Source: Archilochus colubris
Taxonomy: Eukaryota > Chordata > Aves > Apodiformes > Trochilidae
Assembly: GCA_023079485.1 (NCBI GenBank)
Contig: CM041091.1
Coordinates: forward strand, 34,263,593-34,327,592
Direction: 5' to 3'
DNA length: 64,000 bases
Positions 1-10,491 of this stretch are shown here, piece by piece; the stretch's first letter is position 1, and the number at the start of each line of letters is the position of its first letter. Below the pieces are notes generated by a model. It had not been told where the DNA came from and searched no databases. It saw only the letters and a program-made list of their open reading frames with translations. The translations under genes and the position numbers were made by a program.

Positions 1-2370
1 ATGTTTTGCTTTTTGCAATTACCACACTGGTGCTTTTCATACAAATTTGGCCACAGTGCTTAAGAAAAAAAAAACCAACTCAACTGTTTGGGTTTTCCCT
101 AAAGGTGCTTCTCTCACTCCTCAGGAAATAATCCTGAGAAAAATGCATATATTTTATGTCCTAATACCATCCACATCCTGTGCAGTTCCACATCCACAGC
201 CACTTGCTGTTTGTTTTGCTAGAAAAGCAAGAGCCACAGCTCCAGTAACCTTTTAGTGACATCCATCCCCTCTCCCCAGACTGGAGCACACCAACACTTG
301 CACACCCCAGTGCAGCACTTTTCACCCTTTCCCCCATGTCTAGACCCAAATTAGCAAAACAGTCCCCAGACATGCTCATCCCATGGGTGTGGGGCAAAGT
401 CTGGGAACAGCAGTGCTCCCCTCTCCTCCTGGGGTTGCCCAAGGCATGAGGGGCAAATTTCTGCACAGTTCTGATCAATAAGTAAGATTTTCAGGACTGT
501 GCTTGCACTGCCTAATTGTGACCAATAGCACTCAACACTTTTCCTCTAGGATATTCCCCAAGCATAACATATATCCACTCGAAAAAGACCCAGATAAGAG
601 CAACCACAATTTAAGTAAAGCTTCTAAACAACTTTGTCCCTATTTTCTTATATGTATTTTAATGGTTTCAAGCATTTCTACTTAGCTTATATGATCTCAT
701 TGCATTTTATATTTTAAAGTAATTTCTATATTGCAACTAAACAAAAAAAAAAAAAAAAAAAGAAAAACCACTGCATTTTCTGTAACACCCTCAGGATGTG
801 AGTAGCTGAGGACTACCTTCTCAAGGCTCTGGTTAAAGAGGAATTCTTCTGCCCTTGAGGCTCGCCACCAGCCCCAACAGAGGAAGGATTTATCCCTCAG
901 ATGTGGACTGCACAAAACCACTTCAATCTGCAGGGAGGGGAAATAACCTGATGTGAGGAGGGTGTGATGGGGGATGGCGGGGTCCCACAGGGAGCCCCCA
1001 ACAAGACCAAAGAGAGGTGGATGTTCAAAAAGGGTTGTGGCATTAACAGCCTGTAAGGAAAACGCAGAGCAACACCTGCAGTGAGCAACTTCTGCAGGAA
1101 GAAGTAGGAGGGAGGAGGAAAGAGAAAAAAATGTAAATGCACTCCCACCCTGCACAAACCAGTTCCTCATGGCCTGGGATGCAGGGGCACACTGGCTGCA
1201 CACGTGCTCTTCTGAAATGCTCACAGAAATTTGCAAGGATTAATCATAAAACCCCTCTTTGCAAAAACAAGTGTATGTTGGAGCTGTCGTGCAGTCCAAG
1301 AGAGTTGTTAGAAGTCTGGAGAGAATGTGGTTTTATGGTCTTATTTAATATTGTGTCCAAAGATGGCTTCAGAGCTCTGAACAGGTCTCTCCCCCTCCAA
1401 ACCTTCAAACTGAAGCTTGGGAGTAGAAGCTTTTCTTTATGCAAAATGTGCATGTATATAAAACTCTTAGGTATAGTATTAACATTTTTAAATTATCATA
1501 AAAATAAATGGTGCACCAAAAGAAAAAAAGGGGTTTTTTCCTTAAAAAATAGTTATGGATATTATTCTCAGGGAAATGTCTTATGTGTGGGCATGCTAAG
1601 AATTCATGATTTCATTGCACAGCAGAGAATATGTGAGTTTTATGTGTGATTCACAAAGAAAATTAGGTGTGAAAGTGGGATAAGTACTGGGATGTACAGT
1701 AGATAGCTACCTCCAAGGCAAGATTTACATACAGATATTTGTATTGTGTTATGAAACCTACTTATTGTAACCATAAAAATTATTTGTACATCGGTTTCCA
1801 TGGAGTGAAATTTTAAATACATAAAGGTAGTTAATTCTTCCAAATGAGTTTTTAAAAAAAATACCGAGGGGACAAGATGCAGCAGAGACCATAGAAACAG
1901 CCTCATCACATGGTGCAGCAAATGGTAACCAGAAATTTACAGCAAATGGAAAGCAGGAATCTGCATTATGAGCACTACATAGTGTAGAATCAATGTAATC
2001 AGACATCACTGCCTGAAAAAAAATTATATTTTGCTATCCAATTTCTAGAAGTGATTTTGCTAACAGAGGAAGGAGAAAGTGCAGAATAACAGAAGGAGAG
2101 GAAATGCTCTGAGTTCAAGTGCTACACTTTTTTACTCAGGTCTTTTAAAGGTGAAAAAAATCCAGTGGACATTATTCAAATTTAGACACATGACAGAATC
2201 CACAAAACATTAACTATAATAACATTTAATCTAAACACAATTCAAATTAAATAAAGGTCTCTGTTGTCTTCACCATCTTCTGGCACTTTTCCCCATATCA
2301 ATAACTATTAATAATCACACTGGGCTCTCATGCTATCTGCCACCCTCAAGACAGCAAATCATTCCTAATG
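1..2370. other. Unique non-coding DNA, no gene seen
   Basis: This stretch is moderately AT-rich and holds only short, mutually overlapping open frames without splice-like borders or recognisable protein motifs. A run of 19 A at 743-761 is followed by short A-rich sequence; it could be a retroposon tail or a simple homopolymer. I recognise no transposon family here. Confidence 0.6.
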
Positions 2371-2374
2371 GGGA

Positions 2375-2470
2375 GCAAAGCAGGGAAACTGAGGGCTGGC
2401 TGGCTGCACCATTTTGCCCAAGGTCACAAGCAGGTCGATTTATGAGTGAGAACTGAAATTAAGGCTCTGA
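2375..2470 (+). mobile_element. MIR-like core-SINE remnant
   Basis: The segment contains GGGAAACTGAGG near 2383, then TTGCCCAAGGTCACAAGCAGGTC-like sequence near 2414, and an A-rich GAACTGAA block near 2449. This is the order seen in the conserved core of MIR SINEs (AAACTGAGGC, TTGCCCAAGGTCACA, AGCTAGTAAGTGGCAGAGC). MIRs are ancient amniote tRNA-derived SINEs, and bird genomes keep a small number of heavily decayed copies. The gap between the first two blocks is altered relative to the consensus. The call is by eye; an alignment with the MIR consensus would settle it. Confidence 0.55.
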
Positions 2471-2517
2471 CAGTGTTATTCAGGTGTTGGAGCCAAACAC
2501 AGATGCACCACAAAGCA

Positions 2518-2640
2518 GGAATCATAGAGTGGTTTTGGTTGGAAAAGGCCTTTACGATCATCAGGTCCAAGCACTGAGCAGCCCCAACTGATGTACCCCA
2601 AAACCTTGCTGGCAGCCCTTCACTCCTCTAGAGGAATTAC
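2518..2640 (-). mobile_element. CR1 LINE 3' fragment, old
   Basis: Read on the + strand, the block starts ATCATAGAGTGGTTTTGGTTGG and continues AAAAGGCCTTTACGATCATC. This is the reverse complement of the CR1 3' end (octamer tail preceded by GATGATCTTTAAGG...CCAACC). CR1 is the dominant LINE of birds and is nearly always 5'-truncated, as here. After about 2600 the match to the CR1 3' UTR fades, so the left part of the LINE is lost or too decayed to see. It is non-coding. Confidence 0.75.
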
Positions 2641-2924
2641 AGAAAACCTGAATGCCTGGTTTACACACTGACCTCACCAAGGTCCAAGTGATCCTATGGA
2701 CTAGAGCTCTTAGCAAAGCACTTTTTAAAAATGAACAAAGTTTAATTCAAATTGTGCTCTCATCTCATCTGGGGTATCTGGATTTAGTTTTGGCAGATGT
2801 AGAGATGAGACAAGACAGTTCCAGCCTGAAATATTCCTGAAGATCTCACTGAAGATGGCAGAAACTTGAAATCATCTCTGAACTACAAGCAGGATTTCAA
2901 AGAAACCCAGCATAGTCAGCAAAA

Positions 2925-3040
2925 CAGTATGGAGTGGAAGAAACCTTTAAAGGTCACCCAGTCCATCCTCACTTGCAGTGAGCAGGGACACCTTCAACCA
3001 GACCAGGTTGCTCAGAGCCTCATCCTACCTGACCCAGCTC
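2925..3040 (-). mobile_element. CR1 LINE 3' fragment, very diverged
   Basis: The run has GGAGTGGAAGAAACCTTTAAAGGTCACCCAGTCCATCC, GAGCAGGGACACCTTCAACC and GACCAGGTTGCTCAGAGCC-like blocks in the order of the reverse-complemented CR1 3' UTR (GGTTGGAAGGGACC, CAGGGACACCTTCCAC, GACCAGGTTGCTCAAAGCC). It is more diverged than the 31-kb copy, so probably an older insertion. The octamer tail at its left edge is not clear. Confidence 0.65.
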
Positions 3041-5207
3041 ACTGGTACACACACTTTCACCCTCATGAAGACAGACATTTTCCAGTTTCCAAAAAACAGA
3101 TGCCTTTTTCCTCCAATCTACTTCACAACACAGATTTCTTCCCTTTATTATGCCCATCAGCCCTGCATCCTCCATCGTCATGAGCCAAGTCCTGCAGGAA
3201 GAAGCTCAGCCCTGCCTGGCCAGGGATCTCCAGCTGTGGCATTGGCTGTGCTGCCTCTGGCAATCCCCTCTTATTCTTAAAGCAGATTTTACCAGAAAGT
3301 AGCAAGGTTCATAAAAGTGCTGTTTATTGTTGTGGATACAGGGTGCTTATTCTCTTATTCTTACTCAGTGCTAAAGCCCAGCAAAATAATTCAGATGCCA
3401 GAGACCAATTTCTGAAAGCCTTGCACCTATAGTATCTATTACCCCTTTAAAAGTACCCAAGTACTTAGTTTCTTTAGAAGTTTTAATAGACATACTCAAA
3501 AGTATTAACAAAAACTCTGCTAGATGGTACCTTACAGGAAATTTTCTCTGTTAATATTACCTCTGTTCTATATGCTGCTTGTTTGCTTTTTTTTTTAAAA
3601 AAAAACAAATATATTTACTTTTTTATGTCTAATTTTATCAGAAAACCTAATAAAAAGATAGTAAGGAAGCAAAGTTAGCTATTAGATAACAGTCCTTGCT
3701 GCCAAAAGCCATAATCTGACACAGATTGAGCCTGGTACAGTAGTCAATTAATGGCTCAGTGCTCATACAATAATGACCTACTAACCTGACGGTGTGTTGC
3801 TCTCACATTTTGCTGTCCCCTGGGATGCTACTGTCACTGTGTTATCTATTGCCTGCTTCCCTATCAAAGAAAATAAGCAGAGCTGAAATGTATGTACGCA
3901 TCAAGCTCTGTAGTTCATTGCACACCAACCCCAGCAACTGGAGGAACAATAGATTTATAAGTTTATCCTACATTAAACCAAACATGCCTGACTGCACTGT
4001 AAATTACTAAATAATAAACCAGGTGGTGTAAGATCCTGACTTGGACAGAATATAAAAATCTATCAACCTGTAAAATACAATAACCATAAACGTGCTATGT
4101 AGCTGATGGCTCAGGTAAACCATCCACCTCCAGCAACACAGGTTTTTCTGGAGTAAATTGCAACAAAAGGTTTACTAAATTTCAGTCTTGAGCACTTTTT
4201 CATTTTATGCAACGCCATCAATAGGAAAAATATAATTGAGCTAAAAACAGTGGCAAATGTGTTTGTTTTGTTTACATTTCTTTGTCTCTAATGGAGCTAT
4301 TTCATGGTAATGTGCTATGTTTCCTAGCATATTGCCACGGGCATTTAGTCTGATCTCTAAAGAGAAGATGAACTACTGCAGAAGGGCATACTTCTTCAGT
4401 ATTCAAACCTAACATTCAAATTAGGTTGAAGTAGTGCAGGAGAAAGCTGAAAGTACAAAATGGAGAAAGCTGAAAGGTCAGGGCACTTGTTTCCTTTGAA
4501 TGGACTAAATCTTGATTTAAAATAAACTCACAGCAATGGTGCTAGTACAATAAAATATTTCACGTGCTGTTGTACACACCATTAGCCCTACCCCGAATTA
4601 TTTCTGAGATTTTTAATAAGTGCTACCTTTGCTCCCATAATTAATTGCCATGAATCACAGAAAACATTACATCAAGACCTTCAGAAATAATTCAATAAAT
4701 TATAACTCAAAAATCTACAATAATAATTAATTCCATTTTAGGAGCTTTTCCATAAGCAAAGCAGGTTAAATTTATATGATTTATAAATAGTGTTTACATT
4801 CATAGAGGGACAACTAATTGCTGCACGGTTTGACATCATTACAGGGAAATGCTGGGGGATGCAGACAGTTTAATTAGGGGTGGCTTTAAGTTCACAATAC
4901 GACTGGTATCACAGTGCTTTACTAATGTGCTTATATAGGATGATCATACAGTAACACGATTACATTTTTTCTTTCTGTAGGCTTTGTCTTTACAACAGAA
5001 AATATTTTTTGCATACTGGCAAGCTGACACAGTATATATTTCCCCTCTCAATTTTATTCACTTGCTTTACAGACCATAAAGAAGTGTTTTCCTAACCAAA
5101 CAAAGTGCATACTCAACTGCACATACAGGGACTTTGCTGATACATGAGCAAAGTGCATACAAATTCTGTGATCAACCTCTCCCAGGTTCTCTCATTTCAT
5201 GAGAAGC
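3041..5207. other. AT-rich unique DNA, no gene seen
   Basis: Open frames are short and random-looking. Features visible are a T10/A9 junction around 3588-3605 and long stretches (about 4,000-5,050) of AT-rich sequence rich in TAAT homeodomain cores. I recognise no repeat family or exon. Such stretches can hold enhancers, but sequence alone does not show it. Confidence 0.55.
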
Positions 5208-5265
5208 ACTGAAATTCATGTAAAAAATCATCACTGGACTGAAATTAATGTAAAATCATCACTGG
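5208..5265. repeat. Tandem dimer, 30-bp and 28-bp units
   Basis: Two adjacent copies start ACTGAAATTCATG (5208) and ACTGAAATTAATG (5238). Each ends ATCATCACTGG, and a third copy begins with ACTG at 5266. The units differ by one substitution and by a two-base change in an A run. This is a small local duplication with no family affinity that I recognise. Confidence 0.9.
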
Positions 5266-8200
5266 ACTGCATCAAACCTCATACAAAAACCCACACACCC
5301 CTGACAGGGTTCAAGTCTGCTCTCTCACCTTTCTTGGGGAAAAATGGAAACCACCTTGCAGGGAAAGCCTGAACTTCAAGGCAGATGCACAGGAAGAGCC
5401 CAGAAGAGCTCTTCCTCTTCCTACCAACACCCAGTAAAGCATCACCCCAACCCCCTCCCAGCACCCAAGGGAAGCAGGGAGGACAGGAGCACTCAGCCAT
5501 AGTGGTGTTTGAATGCATGATAGGAACAAAAGCTCTCAGCATCACGGTGTCTTCATGGAGCAGAAACATCAGGTGAGGAAGACACGGGGGTGGAGCACAC
5601 TGGCATCCAGGTGGCACATGGGCCATGAGCACACAGTCCTGTACTTCCCAGGCTTGCAGGACCCAGATGTATTTAGGTACTCAGTGTCACAGCTGAAGCC
5701 TTTGGTGACCCCAACCCAAGAAACTCAATTAACAGCATCAGTAGGAAAATATCTCACAGCCACCAAAGCCTGTGCATCTGCCAAGGGTTAGAGTAAAGGT
5801 TGCTGTTGTAACTCAGTTTCATCATGGATTTTTTCTCTTGCCATGCCTGTCACTGATTCCCTAGGCATCCTACCCCTTTCTCATTCAGTAAACAATGCTT
5901 AAATATTATCCCATTATTATGAGGCATCTCCATCATATTTTTTACAGTGGTTGATCTGTTACTGGACAGGGGAATATATAAATATATAGCATTGTTGTTC
6001 CAGAGCACAAGGAACTTTGACTGCAGCATCCTGCTTCCCCCTGTGTCCAGACATACCCCCTCAGAAGATTACTTTTCCTGTTCTAGTGTCAGTGTGAATG
6101 TTTGCATCATCTGCTCACCAGTGTCTCCCTGTGCAATGGAGTCCCCTCCCTCACCATGAAATGAAACCAAACTTGGGAGACAACTAAAAGGCCAGAATTC
6201 CTTCAGAAAACAGTTTGGGACCAGGAAAACAACACTATATATAACTAGAAGTACATAGGTAACCTAGATAACAAGTACTGAAGTGCCCACTCATGCTGGA
6301 ATTTGGCCAGGAGAGAACTGGCATACCCACTGCTGCACCAAGTGCTGTGGGATCTCTGCAAGGCCTGGGGGTCATATCCTCATCCAGTGACCCCAACCAC
6401 TGCCAGTGTGGTGTCTCTGCAGTGCATCCACATGGGTGCAGTAGGCAGGAAACAAATCTACTCCTTGGTACTTGGTTCAGAAACACTTAAAACCTGTCCC
6501 AGCCAAGCAGTGACAAAAGATTTTTTTCCCCCACTCCATGCTGCTTCTTTTTTGTTTCCCCTACCACACCACAGCTCCAAACTAACTATGTTCATGGTCT
6601 GAGGTTGTTGTTAACTTCCCATCTACTGAACAGCAGCATCTCTGGGTAGGAACATCTCTTTGTCTAACACTGGGCATATGCTGCTTATGTGGCAGAGGAA
6701 AGAGGGTGCCTTTATTCACCACTTCTGCATTAATGAAACTTCTATTTTACAAACAAAATCAATGGAAAAGTTATAGGAGGAGGCAGAAAATTCTGAATTT
6801 CCATTTAGTTGCATGAAGTTTAGTCTTGGAGATGTGGAAGAAGCTTAGCCTATGAGCTCTGTATGCATGCCACAAGTCAGTCTCCATGGGAAGTTTTTTT
6901 GCACTAATTAAAAACTTAAGTAGTTTTCTGGCAGTGGTATATAACTCCATGTTACAACAACCAGCAATCTTAAAGGTGTTACAGTCTATTTATCTTTAAT
7001 TATTTTTACTCACCCATCACCGTGGCCTCTGGATTCATGACAAAGATTTAATGCAGCAATGCATTAATTTAAACTGTCTGTAGTGGAGAATAACATGTCC
7101 AAGAACAGCACCAACAAGGCCCATGATCTTTCTGCACATAGAAGTCCAACATCCAGAGAGGTGGACAGAGCCAAGATGATGCATTTTACTGCATGCATGA
7201 GATGAGTGCACTTGAAATCAAGTATTGAACAAAAGGTGCCTGAAGGACCCTACAAGGCCTCTCTTTTAGAGCAGCCTGCCTCCAAATCTGCATTTTTGTT
7301 TGAGCTAAGAAGCTGCAGAGATGACAAATGCATGAAGAGATAGAGGAGAGAGTGTTCAGGAAAGCAGGACCATACTTTGCATCATTCAGTGCTGGTGGGC
7401 ATCCTAACAAGTGTTAAGACATAAATTTTCTTCCTCTTTGTATACAACTCTATTGATTTCACATTCTACACTTAAAGGAAGTGCTGAGATCATTATGTGT
7501 CTTTTAATAGATTTTTGACTCGTGAGACAAACATGTTGAGAGCTGTCATCATCAAGATGCCTGCTGTCATTGTGCCATCTTTTTAACCTAACGTAAGGAA
7601 ATTCATATTTAGTGAACGAGGAAATTACTTGGGGTATGTATCATTCAAATCCTAGAGGATTATTGGCTAATTAGGAGCACAGTAATGTAAATTTGCCTTG
7701 TGTCAGGTTTTCAGGAACAGTAAAATAACATAATTAAGCAGCGAACAAAGTAGATCATTTAAGCTACTCTTCACTGACAAATGTATATGATGTCTAAATA
7801 TACCATGGGCTTCTAAACTAGTAACTAATGAGAACTGACTGTACTGCCTGGGAAGTCTAAAACAATGCTTTAAAAGAGTAATCAAGTGTGCTAGCCTAGA
7901 GTAAATAGCTGTGACTCACACTGGGGACTCCTGAGGAGGAGGAGGATGTTCTCAGAGCCAGTGGGCACACACACACTGAGTCCCTGCACGGGCAGCTCGG
8001 GCACCTCCCTCCTCACTTCATGAACATTCTCACAATGCACATGCTGGGAGAGGTCTTTGGGCTGCAGGAACCTGGTCTTGCCAGAGCTCTGGCTTGTGCC
8101 AGGCAAAGCTGCCCAAGGGTACAAGGTGGGGGAGAGGTGGCAGAGCCCATCCACACCCTTATCTACTCAACAGCACCAGATTTGGGAATTGGATGCAGCT

Positions 8201-10491
8201 GCTCACCTTTCTAGCTGACTTGGAGGAGTGCTGGCATGGTTTGTGACACACTTCTCTGACAGTGTTCTCCTAACTCAAGTCTGATGGGCACCAACACTCA
8301 AACACATAAGAAAAGTCCAGTTCCCAAACATTGCACCTCTGCTAGTTTCAGGAAACTCTTATAATTAAAGTCTTCAAACTTACCCTTCCCCAGACTGCAA
8401 AGGCATATAATTTACTGTTGGTTTCCATACCTGAGGTTGCAAATACATCGAATAAGTCATTTACAAGAATCTTCTAATCAAAGAGATAATACATAGTGTA
8501 AGTGTTTCACAGCAATTAAATCTTTTTTTCCACCATTAACTAAAAAAGGTTATTTTGCAGGCTCTTTGTGCTGAAATGTAACAGCACAAATATAGTGCTT
8601 TGTTATCAGTTTAAAAACTGAAACCTCAGTGTGTCTTTTTTTCCTTCTGGATTCAAGTTAGGTGAAATTGCCTTTCATGAGAAATGCTTGCAAATTATCA
8701 AAGACTTCTTTTTAAACAAGCTGAGAGTACATGAGCAAATGTGTTCCTTGCAAAGTAATTGGAATTTCTATCTAAATTATTCTTGGACAAATTAAAACTG
8801 CCAAACATAAGCCAGTTTTTATTGGGAAGAATTCTATTATACTTTGTAATAAAGGAAAACTATAAAATATGACACAAAATCCTTGGAAAAGTGGAAGGTA
8901 TTTTAGGAAGATGATGGAAAGCCCTCAGCCTCCTGTGATGCTTATTAAAAACTACTTTCAATGAGGTGATTAGGAAAAAATTGTCAAGTAAGCACAGGAA
9001 AAAATTACTTCTCAGAGTTATCATTTTATCACAGAATTACTTCTTTCCTCCTTCAGAGGAAACATCCACCTGATGGACTTTTCTCCACCGATAAGTGCTA
9101 TTTTCATTTTCTACACACTAGCTTTTAAATATTAATTTTCATGCAAAAGTAAAATAATTTTGTAGCTAAAACCTCCAGCCTCCTCCCTTGCTCCTAATTC
9201 AAGCACAGAAAAGTGCAGTTGTCACCCCAAAATGAAGTCATTTTTAGCCCTCTGTGTCTAATCACAGCAAGAGCCAGTAAAATAAATCAGCAAGGAGTAA
9301 AAGTAAAATTTGCAATAACCTGATACTACTGCCTCATCCTCCCACATCTCAGCACATAAAACTTACTGTCAGAAGAACTCACAGCATGAGAATTAATCAA
9401 GGAACTCTTAAAATACTCCAAGCACCTTCCTTCTGATGACTAATTTGCCTTTCCTATTGCAAACTACTAATTTTTTATCTCAATCGATATGTACAAATAT
9501 ACCTTCCCATCAATCACCTGGTACAAGGACAAACTTCCACTATTTATGTAATACTGACTACAAGATGAAACAAAAATTAACTACAGCAAACCTGGCCTGT
9601 CCACAAGAGCCCAGGAGGGAGAGAAGGGGAAAGGAGGAATGGGAGAAGATGCAATGGGCACCATAGGGAGGAGCAGAAAACTTAGTAAGGCAGAACACAG
9701 AGAATAGGAAAACTTATGGGGTAGTAGAGCAACGGAAAGAGCCTAAAAAGATCTCGGAAATGACCAAAAAACAGCTGAAATCCCAGAGGAAGAAGTTCAG
9801 AATAAGCAGGGAAAGGGAAACAATAGAAAAATGTCAGAAATGTAAGAAAAGTGGTTGGAATGGCTCTGTGGAGGCCAGGAGAAGTAGAAGTACTGCTCAG
9901 ATTGAATCAGAGTGACCCCAGCAGAACCCAGGAGGATTCAGGGATGTAACAACCAAGGCACATCAAGAAGGAAATCCACAGATGTGTTTGAAAACAGCCT
10001 GGAACAGCACTCACAGCCACACGTACCCTGCAGCTCTGCAGACAGCAGCCAGTTTGTTTGTTTTTTTTTTTGCCCGAGTTCTGGAGCCTGCAAAGTCTGA
10101 GCGGAGCTCAGCAGAGAGGCCCAGGGAGTGCTCCAGGTCTGCTCAGCCCCACAAACACAGCACAACCTGGAGCTGAACGCCCACAGCCCTGCACCCCACA
10201 CAGGAACCTCTGCTTCCTTCTCAGAGTTGTGCTGCTTCAAGGGGGTAGGAACTGAGCTCAAAAGATATTTAATACTGAAGAGCTACAAAGGACACACATG
10301 CTGGAGAGAAGCAGGGGTAGGCTGTACACCTCGTCTCTGCTCCCTTTGCCTGCTCCTCCAAGGAAACGTTTTCACTGAAGCAACAACCAGGGCCAAACAG
10401 CCTTAAAAGGAGCTTATAAGATGGGGACAAACTTTGCAACAGGGTACATTGCAACATGGTGAATCAGAATGTATTTTTTAGAAAATAAAAG
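5266..10491. other. Unique DNA, mostly AT-rich, no gene seen
   Basis: The stretch mixes GC-moderate blocks (5,280-5,720; 7,900-8,160) with AT-rich blocks (6,900-7,100; 8,330-9,180). Open frames reach only about 100 codons and overlap in several frames. The A/G-rich part at 9,590-9,910 is described separately. A T11 run lies near 10,060. I see no CR1 tail and no splice-bounded coding segment. Confidence 0.55.
9666..9917 (+). other. Open frame with degenerate half zinc-knuckle, possible gag remnant
   Basis: The frame that closes with TGA at about 9915-9917 is open back to a TAG at about 9663-9665 and has no required ATG. It encodes a highly charged, lysine/arginine-rich stretch of about 83 residues. 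Near its C-terminal third is CQKCKKSGW, which fits the first half of a retroviral nucleocapsid knuckle (C-X2-C-X3-G-H) with W in place of H; the final cysteine is absent. The segment lies about 0.6 kb upstream of the LTR-like element at 10.49 kb, which is the only context in favour. Composition alone (an A/G-rich tract) could produce this peptide by chance. I consider it a weak call; it would be a dead remnant in any case. Confidence 0.2.
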
